The notes below the pieces were generated by a model that saw only the letters and a program-made list of their open reading frames with translations, made no database searches and was not told the origin of the DNA. A program made the position numbers and the translations under genes. This document shows positions 46,316 to 54,142 of a stretch of DNA of 64,000 nt, one piece after another. Positions within the stretch are counted from its first letter, which is position 1, and the number at the start of each line of letters is the position of its first letter. This DNA comes from Streptomyces paradoxus (lineage in GTDB: Bacteria; Actinomycetota; Actinomycetes; Streptomycetales; Streptomycetaceae): NCBI RefSeq assembly GCF_014202475.1, contig NZ_JACHGV010000007.1:124001-188000 (forward strand), written 5' to 3'.

Positions 46316-47437
46316 ATGTCGACGCCCCCCGATCCACCCGCCTCGGCGCTGCCGCGCCCGAACGACGCCGAGTCGCGCGTACCGGACGTGCTGCGGACCG
46401 CCGCCGCGTACGCCTGGCGGCTGATCGCGGTCGGCATCGTCGTCCGGTTCGCCTTCTCCGTGCTCGGCGAGTTCCACCGGATCGCCGTCGCCGTGTTCCT
46501 CGGTCTCGTCATCACCGCCGTGCTCCGCCCGGTGGCCGGTCTGCTGGCCCGGTTCATGCCCCGGCCGCTCGCGGTCGCCGCCGCGCTCCTCGGCGGCATC
46601 GTCCTCGTCCTCGGGGCGCTGGCCCTGGTGGGTGAGACCGTGGCGGACCAGCGGACCGGGCTGGAGAAGGAGTTCGTGGCGGGGATCGACCGGATCGAGC
46701 GACGGCTGGAGGAACCGCCCTTCCGGCTGCCCGCGGACGCGTTCGACGATCTCCAGTCCCGGATCGGCAAGCTCTTGTCGGAGCACCGCTCCACCCTCAT
46801 CAGTACGGCGGTCAGCGGCGCGAGCCGGCTGGTCGAGGTGCTGACCGTGCTCGCGCTGGCCCTGTTCTGCGCGGTCTTCTTCACGCACTCCGGCGAGAAG
46901 CAGTGGCAGTGGCTGTGCGACCAGCTCCCCGTCCGGGCCCGGCAGCGGTTCGCGGTCGGGGCCGGGGCGGCCTGGCGGACCTTCACCGGTTACACGCACG
47001 GCATCCTGCTGGTGGCGGCGACCAACGCGGTCCTCGTGGGCATCGCGCTGTTCGCCCTCGGGGTGCCGCTGGCCGTGCCGTTGGCCCTGCTGGAGTTCCT
47101 CGCGGCGTTCATCCCGCTGATCGGCTCGCCCGTCGCCCTGGCGGTCGCCGCCGTCGTCGCCCTGGCGTCGAAGGGGCCGCTGATCGCCCTGGTGGTCGTA
47201 GCTCTGATCGTGGTCATCGGCCAGATCGAGGGCCACCTCCTGCATCCCATCGTGATGAGCTGGGCCGTCCGGTTGCACCCGGTGGTGGTCGCCCTGGCGG
47301 TGGTCGGCGGGGCCGTCGCGGCGGGGGTGATCGGTGCGGTGGTGGCCGTACCGCTGGTGGCCGTGGTGTGGTCCGTGTACCAGGCGCTGCGGGGCGGTAC
47401 GGGCGGTCCGGCCCGGGGCGCTGCTCCGGCGGGCTGA
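46316..47437 (+). CDS. AI-2E family transporter-like membrane protein
   Basis: 373 residues. It has an amphipathic N-terminus, paired TM helices near residues 35-105, a long charged soluble stretch (TVADQRTGLEKEFVAGIDRIERRLEE), then TM helices to the C-terminus with GALIP-type motifs FIPLIGSPVALAVAAVVALAS and VVIGQIEGHLLHPIVMSWAVRLHPVVVALAVVGG. These mark the AI-2E/PerM/YdiK family (PF01594), whose members are putative permeases and include Na+/H+ antiporters. Substrate unknown. The RBS is weak; ATG at 46316 is chosen by frame and hydropathy. Confidence 0.9.
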   Translation: MSTPPDPPASALPRPNDAESRVPDVLRTAAAYAWRLIAVGIVVRFAFSVLGEFHRIAVAVFLGLVITAVLRPVAGLLARFMPRPLAVAAALLGGIVLVLGALALVGETVADQRTGLEKEFVAGIDRIERRLEEPPFRLPADAFDDLQSRIGKLLSEHRSTLISTAVSGASRLVEVLTVLALALFCAVFFTHSGEKQWQWLCDQLPVRARQRFAVGAGAAWRTFTGYTHGILLVAATNAVLVGIALFALGVPLAVPLALLEFLAAFIPLIGSPVALAVAAVVALASKGPLIALVVVALIVVIGQIEGHLLHPIVMSWAVRLHPVVVALAVVGGAVAAGVIGAVVAVPLVAVVWSVYQALRGGTGGPARGAAPAG

Positions 47438-47477
47438 GCCGGAGCGCCACCCCCGGTCTCGCCCGGTGCCCCTGTTC

Positions 47478-47816
47478 TCAGGACAGTTGTTCCTTCAGCC
47501 ATCCCAGGACGTCCGGCGTCACGGGGTCGGTGATGTCGGCGAACCCGTCATGGCGCTTGAGGTACGACGCGACGTACGGGCAGACCGGCACGATCCGCTT
47601 GCCGGACGCGCGCACGTCGGCGAGCGCCGACCGGACCAGCTGCCCGGCCAGGCCCTGGCCGGCGAAGTCGTCGTCGATCTCCGTGTGGAAGAAGACGCGC
47701 TGCTCCCCGCGGTCGCGGTAGGCCGTCAGCCCGGCACGGCGTCCGTCGACCAGGATCGCGTACAGCTGCTCGGTGTCCGACCGCTGAACGGCGGGGACGG
47801 CGGAGGTCTGGCTCAT
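47478..47816 (-). CDS. Small GNAT-type N-acetyltransferase (YjdJ-like)
   Basis: 112 residues. ILVDGRRAGLTAYRDRGEQRVFFHTEIDDDFAGQGLAGQLVRSALADVRASGKRIVPVCPYVASYL matches the short GNAT_acetyltr_2 (PF14542) family, with acetyl-CoA loop GQGLAG and conserved PVCPYV. The substrate of this family is unknown. It is convergent with the AI-2E gene and 64 bases downstream of the pirin gene, possibly co-transcribed with it. Confidence 0.92.
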   Translation of the reverse strand: MSQTSAVPAVQRSDTEQLYAILVDGRRAGLTAYRDRGEQRVFFHTEIDDDFAGQGLAGQLVRSALADVRASGKRIVPVCPYVASYLKRHDGFADITDPVTPDVLGWLKEQLS

Positions 47817-47880
47817 CGGGTGCCTTTCATGAAGCGTGGCAAGGGAGTTGAGCGGCGCGGGTGCCCGCCCCGTCCGGAAC

Positions 47881-48867
47881 TCAGCGGCGGGCGGGGTTCC
47901 GGCGTGGTGCGATGACGGCGTTCGGCAGGGCCGGTGCGGGCAGGCGGCGTCCGGCGTGGCCCTCGACGGCGCCGAAGCGGTCGGAGCCCGCCTGCCAGTC
48001 CTCCCGGGCCCGGACGATGTCCTCGTGGCTGCGGCCGATGAAGTTCCACCACATGACGATCTCCTCCTCGAAGGGAGGGCCGCCGAGCAGGACGACGCGC
48101 GCGGGGGCGTCGGACTCGTTGGCCACCGTCAGGGTGTCGGCGCCGCAGGGGACGTAGCCCAGTTCCGCAGGGCGCAGCGGGGTGCCGATGATGCGGACGT
48201 CCCCGCTGTCCACGAGGAGACCGTGCTCGAAGGCGGTGTCCACGGAGAGGGTGACCGCCGCCTGCGGTTCGAGGACGATCTCGGCGCCGAGCAGGGCCGT
48301 GAACGTCCGCACCGGTGAGGTGCTGCCGGCGAGCGAGCCGAGGAAGACCTTGATCTCGGCGCCGTCGAGCCGCACGGGTTCCGGCACGTGGTGCTGGAAG
48401 TCGCGGGCGGCGTTCCGGTGTTCCCCGGGCAGCGCCACCCACAGCTGGACGCCGTGGAGCACGGTGGTGTCCGGGGTGGAGACCTCCGAGTGGGCGATGC
48501 CGTACCCGCCGGTCATGAGGTTCATCTCGCCGGGCCGGATCAGGGCGCGGGAGCCGAGGGAGTCGCGGTGCTCGATCTCCCCGCTGAACAGCCAGCTCAC
48601 CGTCTGCAGGCCGGTGTGCGGATGCGGGGGCACGTCCATGCCCGTCGCACCGGCGTCGACCGGGCCGTAGTGATCGGCGAAGCACCAGGCTCCGATCAGT
48701 GTCCTGGCCCGCTGCGGCAGTGTCCGGCGCACGAGCAGGGCACGAGGCCCGCCCAGCGGCACCTCCCGCGCCGACAGCACGTCGACCCGGGGTGCCGTGG
48801 CCGGCCGGTCGCCGTCGACGGCCGTTCCGCACCTCAGCGCGGCCGGGTCGGTTTCGACATTGCTCAC
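47881..48867 (-). CDS. Pirin family protein
   Basis: 328 residues from GTG at 48867 (SNVETDPAALRC; GAGAGG 8 bases upstream); a GTG at 48876 is possible. Two cupin domains. The N-terminal metal site is PPHPHTGLQTVSWLFSGEIEHRDSLG with later YGIAHSE, giving the three His and one Glu of pirins. The C-terminal LLGGPPFEEEIVMWWNFIGRS is conserved. Bacterial pirins can act as quercetinases or redox-linked regulators. Divergent from the AhpD-like gene, with a MarR-type operator between them. Confidence 0.94.
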   Translation of the reverse strand: MSNVETDPAALRCGTAVDGDRPATAPRVDVLSAREVPLGGPRALLVRRTLPQRARTLIGAWCFADHYGPVDAGATGMDVPPHPHTGLQTVSWLFSGEIEHRDSLGSRALIRPGEMNLMTGGYGIAHSEVSTPDTTVLHGVQLWVALPGEHRNAARDFQHHVPEPVRLDGAEIKVFLGSLAGSTSPVRTFTALLGAEIVLEPQAAVTLSVDTAFEHGLLVDSGDVRIIGTPLRPAELGYVPCGADTLTVANESDAPARVVLLGGPPFEEEIVMWWNFIGRSHEDIVRAREDWQAGSDRFGAVEGHAGRRLPAPALPNAVIAPRRNPARR

Positions 48868-48888
48868 CGGGACCACCTCTCACCCGTT

Positions 48889-48908
48889 CTAGTTGTCACA
48901 TCAACTAG
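48889..48908. promoter_or_regulatory. Perfect palindromic operator between pirin and ahpD-like genes
   Basis: CTAGTTG-TCACAT-CAACTAG is a perfect 7-bp inverted repeat in the divergent promoter region. A related core (TTGACACGTCA at 49995-50005) occurs at the start of the nearby MarR gene. Size and symmetry suit a MarR dimer. Confidence 0.7.
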
Positions 48909-48954
48909 GATGCCACGCAGGCAGACTGACGGCCACAGCGCATGGAGGCGTGGA

Positions 48955-49449
48955 GTGAGCGACGGAACCACCGGTCCGGGGTCCCGGAGGATCTTCATCG
49001 ACAAGCAGAGCCCTAAGGCCTTCCACGCCCTGGTGCAGGCCTCGGAGGCGGTCCGCACGACGGCCGCGGAGGCGGATCTCGACCGGACGACGGTCGAACT
49101 GATCAACCTCCGCGTCTCCCAGCTGAACGGCTGCGCCTTCTGCCTCGACCTGCATACGAGGAAAGCCCTGCGGGCGGGCGAGTCGCCGCAGCGGCTGGCG
49201 GTCCTGCCGGCCTGGCGGGACACGGAGGTGTTCACCCCCGCCGAGCGCGCGGCGCTCCAGCTCGCGGAGGCGACGAACGATCCGGCGGACACCGCCGCGC
49301 AGACGGACGCCTACGCGACGGCCCGGCAGGTGCTGACCGACGACCAGATCTCCGCCGCGATCTGGGTGGCGATCACCATCGGCGCGTTCAACCGGGTGTC
49401 GATCCTGAGCCGGCATCCGGTGCGGCCGCACGCGACGGACCAGCCGTGA
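48955..49449 (+). CDS. AhpD-like carboxymuconolactone decarboxylase family protein
   Basis: 164 residues from GTG at 48955 (GGAGG 6 bases upstream); an in-frame ATG at 48910 would add 15 residues but lacks good spacing. The CMD/AhpD core is visible: INLRVSQLNGCAFCLDLHTRKAL with redox CxxC and the downstream His. Members are peroxidase-linked or thiol reductants in the cytoplasm. Divergent from pirin with a shared operator and followed by a convergent MarR gene, a typical oxidant- or quinone-responsive module. Confidence 0.94.
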   Translation: MSDGTTGPGSRRIFIDKQSPKAFHALVQASEAVRTTAAEADLDRTTVELINLRVSQLNGCAFCLDLHTRKALRAGESPQRLAVLPAWRDTEVFTPAERAALQLAEATNDPADTAAQTDAYATARQVLTDDQISAAIWVAITIGAFNRVSILSRHPVRPHATDQP

Positions 49450-49506
49450 GGGCACCGAGGGCGGGGCACCGGCGGCACCGCGCTCATCCGCCCGGCTCCT
49501 CCCGGC

Positions 49507-49974
49507 TCAGGACGGGTCCTCGTCCATCCTGCGGATGACACGCTCGGAGATCTCGGTCAGCACCCGCAGTTCGGCGGGCGTGACGTGGTCCATGAACAGC
49601 TCACGCACCGCCTCGACGTGGCGGGGCGCGGCGGCCTCGACGGCCTCGCGCCCCGCGTCCGTGATCACCACGAACGCGCCGCGCCCGTCCTCGGGACACT
49701 CCTCCCGGACGACCATGCCCCGTCCGGCCATCCGCGCGATGTGGTGGGACATCCGGCTCTTCTCCCACTCCAGCGCCCGGGCCAGATCCTGGTAGCGCTG
49801 CCGCCCTCGCGGACTGTCCGTCAGGTGCACCAGCACCGCGAAATCCGCCGGCGACACCTTCGACTCGGACTGCAGCAGGCGCCCGAGCCGCCCGCCGAGC
49901 CGCTCGTGCAGCCGGACGAATCCGCGCCACGCGCGCTGCTCCTCCGGCGTCAGCCATCGCACCGTCTCCGCCAT
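49507..49974 (-). CDS. MarR family transcriptional regulator
   Basis: 155 residues from ATG at 49974 (MAETVRWLTPEEQRAW, the usual N-terminus); ATG 49992 and GTG 50001 are alternatives, and none has a good RBS. MarR core: VSPADFAVLVHLTDSPRGRQRYQDLARALEWEKSRMSHHIARMAGRGMVVREECPEDGRGAFVVITDAGREAV, i.e. winged HTH with recognition helix and wing DGRG. Likely represses the pirin/AhpD pair and possibly itself through the shared TTGNCACNTCA element. Ligand unknown, perhaps a phenol or quinone. Confidence 0.92.
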   Translation of the reverse strand: MAETVRWLTPEEQRAWRGFVRLHERLGGRLGRLLQSESKVSPADFAVLVHLTDSPRGRQRYQDLARALEWEKSRMSHHIARMAGRGMVVREECPEDGRGAFVVITDAGREAVEAAAPRHVEAVRELFMDHVTPAELRVLTEISERVIRRMDEDPS

Positions 49975-49994
49975 GAGAGAAAGTGTAGGCATCG

Positions 49995-50006
49995 TTGACA
50001 CGTCAT
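49995..50006. promoter_or_regulatory. Second copy of the pirin/ahpD operator core at the MarR gene start
   Basis: TTGACACGTCAT matches TTGTCACATCAA in the pirin/ahpD operator at 9 of 12 positions, keeping TTG.CAC.TCA. It lies 21-32 bases upstream of the chosen MarR start, as expected for autoregulation. Confidence 0.5.
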
Positions 50007-50084
50007 CGAAGGGGCGAGGTCCGGTTGGCGCGTCACCGTTCCCGCCGCGCCGCCGTCCGGGCCGGCACCGCGGCGGGAGCGCGG

Positions 50085-52349
50085 TCAGACTCCGCAGTAC
50101 TGGCGCAGGTACGCGCCGGTGACGGAGGCCTCGTCCTTCAGCAGGTCGCTCGGGGTACCGGTGAAGACGACCTCGCCGCCGTGCTTGCCACCGTCGGGGC
50201 CGAGGTCGACGACCCAGTCGGCCTGCCGTACGACGTCGAGGTTGTGCTCGATGACCACGACGGTGTTGCCGCGGTCGACCAGCCGGTTCAGCAGGCCCAC
50301 GAGGGTGTCGACGTCCGACATGTGCAGTCCGGTCGTCGGCTCGTCGAGGACGTGGACGGCCCCCGTCCGGTGCAGGTGGGCGACCAGCTTCAGCCGCTGG
50401 CGCTCACCGCCCGACAGCGTGCTCAGCGGCTGGCCCAGGGTGAGGTAGCCCAGCCCCACCTCCAGCAGCCCGGCCAGTTTGCCGTGCACCTCGGGCTCGT
50501 GGAAGAACGCCACGGCGTCCTCGGCGGACATCTCCAGCACGTCCGCGATGGACCGGCCGCGCAGCGTGTGCGCCAGCACGTCGTCCTTGAACCGCCTGCC
50601 CTCACAGGCCTCACAGCGCGTCCGCACCGGATCCATGTAGGCGAGCTCGGTGACGATCTCGCCGCGGCCCTTGCACTCGTCGCAGGCGCCCGCCGAGTTG
50701 AAGCTGAACAGGGAGACCGGCGTCTTGGTCGCCTTGGCGAACAGCTTGCGGATCGCGTCCATCACGTCGAGGTGGCTGGCGGGAGTGGAACGCGAGGACG
50801 CCTTGATGGGCGACTGGTCCACGAAGACGGACTCGGGGTGGGCGGCCATGAAGGCACCGGCCATCAGGGAGCTCTTGCCCGAGCCCGCCACGCCCGTCAC
50901 CGCGGTGAGCGTGCCGGTGGGGATGCCCACGGAGACGTTCTTCAGGTTGTGCAGGGCGGCGTTCTCCACGCGCAGTTCACCGGTCGGCTCACGCACCGGC
51001 TCCTTGACTCCCCCGATGGCGCGCAGTCCGGCGCCCGTGGGGGTGTCGGCCTGCCGGAGGGCGTCGAAGGACCCCTCGAAGACGACTTCGCCGCCGTGCA
51101 CACCGGCGCCGGGTCCCATGTCGACGACGTGGTCGGCGATGGCGATCACGTCCGGGTCGTGCTCGACGACCACGATCGTGTTGCCCTTGTCGCGCAGCTC
51201 GCGCAGCATGTCGTTGAGCCGGCCCACGTCCCGCGGGTGCAGCCCGGTGCTCGGCTCGTCGAACACGTACGTCATCCCGACGAGGCTGCTGCTGAGGTGG
51301 CGTACGGTCTTCAGGCGCTGTGCCTCGCCCCCGGACAGGGAGGTCGTCGCACGGTCCAGGGAGAGATAGCCCAGGCCGACCGTCTCGATCCGCCGGAGCG
51401 CCGTGACGACGCCCTCGGCGATGGCGCCGGCCACCGGGTCGTCGACCGCTGTGAGGACCTCGATCAGGTCGCTGACCTCCATGCGCGTCCAGTCGGCGAT
51501 GGTGTGGGACCCGGCCCTGGCCTCGAGGGCGGTCGGGTTCAGGCGCGCTCCGCGGCAGGCCTCGCACACGCCCAGGGTGATGAACCGTTCGACGTTGGCC
51601 CGCCCCCGCTCACTGAGCGAGCTCAGGTCGCGCTTGAGGTTCGTACGGGCGAACCGCGCCACGACTCCCTCGTAGTTGAGGGTCGCCGTGCTGTTCGCCG
51701 TGCTCACGGTGACCTTGCCGCCGCTGCCGTACAGCAGCATCTGCCACTCGTCGTCGGTGTAGTCGCTCAGGCGCTTGGCGTTGTCGAAGTGGCCGGAGTT
51801 GGCGTACTGCTGCCAGTCCATGCTCCCCACCTTGTGGGTGGGGAGCTGGATGGCGCCCTCGTCGAGGGACTTGGACCGGTCGAGCATCCGGTCCACGTCG
51901 ACGCGGCGTGCCTGGCCGAGTCCGTCGCACTCCGCGCACATCCCCTGCGGGTCGTTGAAGGAGTAGAGGGACGGCGCGTTGCAGGGCGTGGCCAGGCGGG
52001 AGAAGAGCACGCGCACGCTGGAGTAGATGTCGGTCATCGTGCCCACCGTGGAGCGGGCGTTCCCGCCGACCGGCTTCTGGTCGACCACGACCGGTGAGGT
52101 CAGGTTGGCGATGACGTCCGCGTGCGGGCGCTGGTACTTGGGCAGCTGGTTGCGGATGAACCAGCTGAACGTGCCGTTCAGCTGCCGTTGCGCCTCCACC
52201 GCGATGGTGTCGAACACCACGGAGGACTTGCCCGAACCCGACACGCCCGTGAAGACGGTGATCTTGTTCTTGGGCAGTCGTAAGGAGACGTCCTTGAGGT
52301 TGTTCTCACGGGCGCCGACGATGACGATGTCGTCTTCTGTGTTTCGCAT
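50085..52349 (-). CDS. UvrA-like ABC ATPase (DrrC-type, short class), with a TTA codon
   Basis: 754 residues, shorter than housekeeping UvrA (about 940-1000). Two ABC modules are visible: GVSGSGKSS and GVAGSGKSS, LSGGEAQRLK and LSGGERQRLK, plus zinc-type CAECDGLG, CEACRGAR, CDECKGRG and CEACEGRR. The length suggests the UvrB-binding insertion is absent, as in DrrC-type proteins that protect producers of DNA-binding drugs. Leu23 is TTA (minus strand at 52283-52281), which would make translation depend on the bldA tRNA. The gene ends an operon with ccr, ABM and 2,3-dehydratase genes and shares the locus with DrrA/DrrB homologues. Confidence 0.92.
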   Translation of the reverse strand: MRNTEDDIVIVGARENNLKDVSLRLPKNKITVFTGVSGSGKSSVVFDTIAVEAQRQLNGTFSWFIRNQLPKYQRPHADVIANLTSPVVVDQKPVGGNARSTVGTMTDIYSSVRVLFSRLATPCNAPSLYSFNDPQGMCAECDGLGQARRVDVDRMLDRSKSLDEGAIQLPTHKVGSMDWQQYANSGHFDNAKRLSDYTDDEWQMLLYGSGGKVTVSTANSTATLNYEGVVARFARTNLKRDLSSLSERGRANVERFITLGVCEACRGARLNPTALEARAGSHTIADWTRMEVSDLIEVLTAVDDPVAGAIAEGVVTALRRIETVGLGYLSLDRATTSLSGGEAQRLKTVRHLSSSLVGMTYVFDEPSTGLHPRDVGRLNDMLRELRDKGNTIVVVEHDPDVIAIADHVVDMGPGAGVHGGEVVFEGSFDALRQADTPTGAGLRAIGGVKEPVREPTGELRVENAALHNLKNVSVGIPTGTLTAVTGVAGSGKSSLMAGAFMAAHPESVFVDQSPIKASSRSTPASHLDVMDAIRKLFAKATKTPVSLFSFNSAGACDECKGRGEIVTELAYMDPVRTRCEACEGRRFKDDVLAHTLRGRSIADVLEMSAEDAVAFFHEPEVHGKLAGLLEVGLGYLTLGQPLSTLSGGERQRLKLVAHLHRTGAVHVLDEPTTGLHMSDVDTLVGLLNRLVDRGNTVVVIEHNLDVVRQADWVVDLGPDGGKHGGEVVFTGTPSDLLKDEASVTGAYLRQYCGV

Positions 52350-52377
52350 GCGACGGTGTACCGGAAGGCCTTTCAGT

Positions 52378-53697
52378 TCATCGGAACGGGTTGAGGACGG
52401 CGGGGCCGATCGCCCGCCGCCGTTCGGGGTCGGTCACTCCGAGCCCCTCGCGCGGCGCGAGGCACAGGACGCCCACCTTGCCGGTGTGCTGGTTGAGCTG
52501 GACCCTGCGGGCCGCCTCGCCGACCTCGTCCAGGGGGTGCACCTCGGACAGCACGGGCACGAGCTTGCCGAGGTCGAACAGCCGGTTGCACTCGGACTGT
52601 TCCATGAGGTTGGCGGCGTGGCTGCCGACGACGCGCTTGGAGTGCATCCACAGGTAGCGGTTGTCGAACTCGTGCCGGTAGCCGGTGCTGGAGCCGCAGG
52701 TGACGACCGTGCCGCCGCGCCGCAGCACGAAGACGGAGAGCCCGAAGGTGGCCCTGCCGACGTAGTCGAAGACGACGGCGGGGTCTTCCCCGACCGCCTT
52801 GCGGATGGCCCGTCCGAGCCGCTTGCCCTGGGCCGTGATCTCCTCACCCGTGCCACCGCCGCCGAGCCCGAGTTCCGTGCGGTCCAGGACCACGTCGCAG
52901 CCGAGGGCGCGCACCGCACGGGCCTTGTCGGGTGAGCCGACCACGGCTACGGGTATGCCGCCCGCCTGCTTGACCAACTGCACCGCGAACGCGCCCAGTC
53001 CGCCGGCCGCGCCCCAGATCAGCACGACGTCGCCGAGCTTGATCCGGGCACCCTTGTCGCTGATCAGCATGCGGTAGGAGGTGGCCGCGGTGAGCATGGA
53101 ACTCCCGGCCTCCTCCCAGGTGAGGTGCCCCGGCTTCGGAAGCAGCTGGCTGGCCTTCACCACGGCGTAGTGGGCGAGGCCGCCGAAGTTGGTCTCGTAC
53201 CCCCAGATGCGCTGGCCCGACCCCAGCATGGCGTCGCCGTGCGTCGCCGGCTCGTGGTCGTCGACCTGGACGCAGCTGACCACCACGTGGTCGCCGACGG
53301 CCCACCGGGCGACGGCGGCACCGGTGCGCACCACCACGCCCGCCGCGTCCGAACCGACCACGTGGTACGGCAGGTCGTGGCGTGCCGCGAAACCGCCCTG
53401 CCTGCCGAGGCGTTCCAGGAAGCCGAAGGTGGGCAGCGGCTCGAAGGTCGCCGACCAGACGGTGTTGTAGTTGACGGCGCTCGCCATCACGGCCACCAGC
53501 ACTTCGTCCGGGGCCGGTTCGGGCAGGGGCACGTCGTCGACGCGGAGCGTCTTGCGCACGTCCTTGTCGTCGACGCCGGCGAAGGTCCCGGTGTCCTCGG
53601 CCCGCAGGCACGCGGCCCGGTAACTCCGCGGCAGGGGGATGTTCCGCAGCTCTTCGGCGGGGGCGTCCGCCAGCACCGCCGCGCTCAGCTCGTCCAC
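52378..53697 (-). CDS. ccrA: Crotonyl-CoA carboxylase/reductase
   Basis: About 439 residues from GTG at 53697 (DELSAAVLADAPAEELRN; GAGGAG upstream), with a GTG two codons earlier possible. Typical CCR features: NIPLPRSYRAA, SAVNYNTVWSATFEP, PYHVVGSDAAGVV, GYETNFGGLAHYAVVKASQLLPKPGHLTWEEA, NADPH loop IWGAAGGLGAFAVQL, and LWMHSKRVVGSHAANLMEQSE with the His expected for CO2 binding. The NYN Asn is also present. It makes ethylmalonyl-CoA from crotonyl-CoA, NADPH and CO2. The family also includes enzymes acting on other enoyl-CoAs. Operon placement suggests supply of an extender or starter for the neighbouring pathway. Confidence 0.93.
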   Translation of the reverse strand: MDELSAAVLADAPAEELRNIPLPRSYRAACLRAEDTGTFAGVDDKDVRKTLRVDDVPLPEPAPDEVLVAVMASAVNYNTVWSATFEPLPTFGFLERLGRQGGFAARHDLPYHVVGSDAAGVVVRTGAAVARWAVGDHVVVSCVQVDDHEPATHGDAMLGSGQRIWGYETNFGGLAHYAVVKASQLLPKPGHLTWEEAGSSMLTAATSYRMLISDKGARIKLGDVVLIWGAAGGLGAFAVQLVKQAGGIPVAVVGSPDKARAVRALGCDVVLDRTELGLGGGGTGEEITAQGKRLGRAIRKAVGEDPAVVFDYVGRATFGLSVFVLRRGGTVVTCGSSTGYRHEFDNRYLWMHSKRVVGSHAANLMEQSECNRLFDLGKLVPVLSEVHPLDEVGEAARRVQLNQHTGKVGVLCLAPREGLGVTDPERRRAIGPAVLNPFR

Positions 53698-53761
53698 GGG
53701 CACCGCTCCTCTCGTCTCGTCGGCCGGTCGATGGCGTCCGGCGCTGTGGCGCGCCGGGGTG

Positions 53762-54097
53762 TCATGCCGCCGGCGCGCCGTCACCGAGGTAGCGCTGCCG
53801 CTCCACGTACAGCTCGGAGCTGCTCTCGGCCAGCTGCCGCAGCTCCTCCACGTGCTCCCGGAACCCCGGCTGCGTGACCGCGGCCCGCAGCGCCGGGGCG
53901 TTCTCCCAGCGCGCGATGTTCACGTAGCGCTTGGGGTCGTCGACGTCGCGCGACAGGGTGTAGCCGAGAATGCCCGGCTGCACCGTCATGAACTCGGCGA
54001 CGCGGGCGAACGCCTTCTCGAAGGCGTCCGGATCGCCGGAGACGGTGAAGCGGTTGACGAACGTGACACTTCCCGCGCGGTCGCCCGGAGCGGACAT
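53762..54097 (-). CDS. Antibiotic biosynthesis monooxygenase (ABM) domain protein
   Basis: 111 residues: VTFVNRFTVSGDPDAFEKAFARVAEFMTVQPGILGYTLSRDVDDPKRYVNIARWENAPALRAAVTQPGFREHV. This is the small ferredoxin-like ABM fold of cofactor-free oxygenases (ActVA-Orf6/TcmH group), which oxidise polycyclic phenols to quinones. Family members may also serve other roles. It sits between the 2,3-dehydratase and ccr genes in one operon. Confidence 0.9.
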   Translation of the reverse strand: MSAPGDRAGSVTFVNRFTVSGDPDAFEKAFARVAEFMTVQPGILGYTLSRDVDDPKRYVNIARWENAPALRAAVTQPGFREHVEELRQLAESSSELYVERQRYLGDGAPAA

Positions 54098-54142
54098 GGT
54101 GGTCTCCTCGTGAGGTCGGGAACGCTGAGGTCAGGACGGTGC

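Noticed and set aside
45232..46986. 584-codon minus-strand frame across the deacetylase and AI-2E genes
   Set aside because: Both plus-strand genes have diagnostic motifs and good starts. The minus frame is a shadow.
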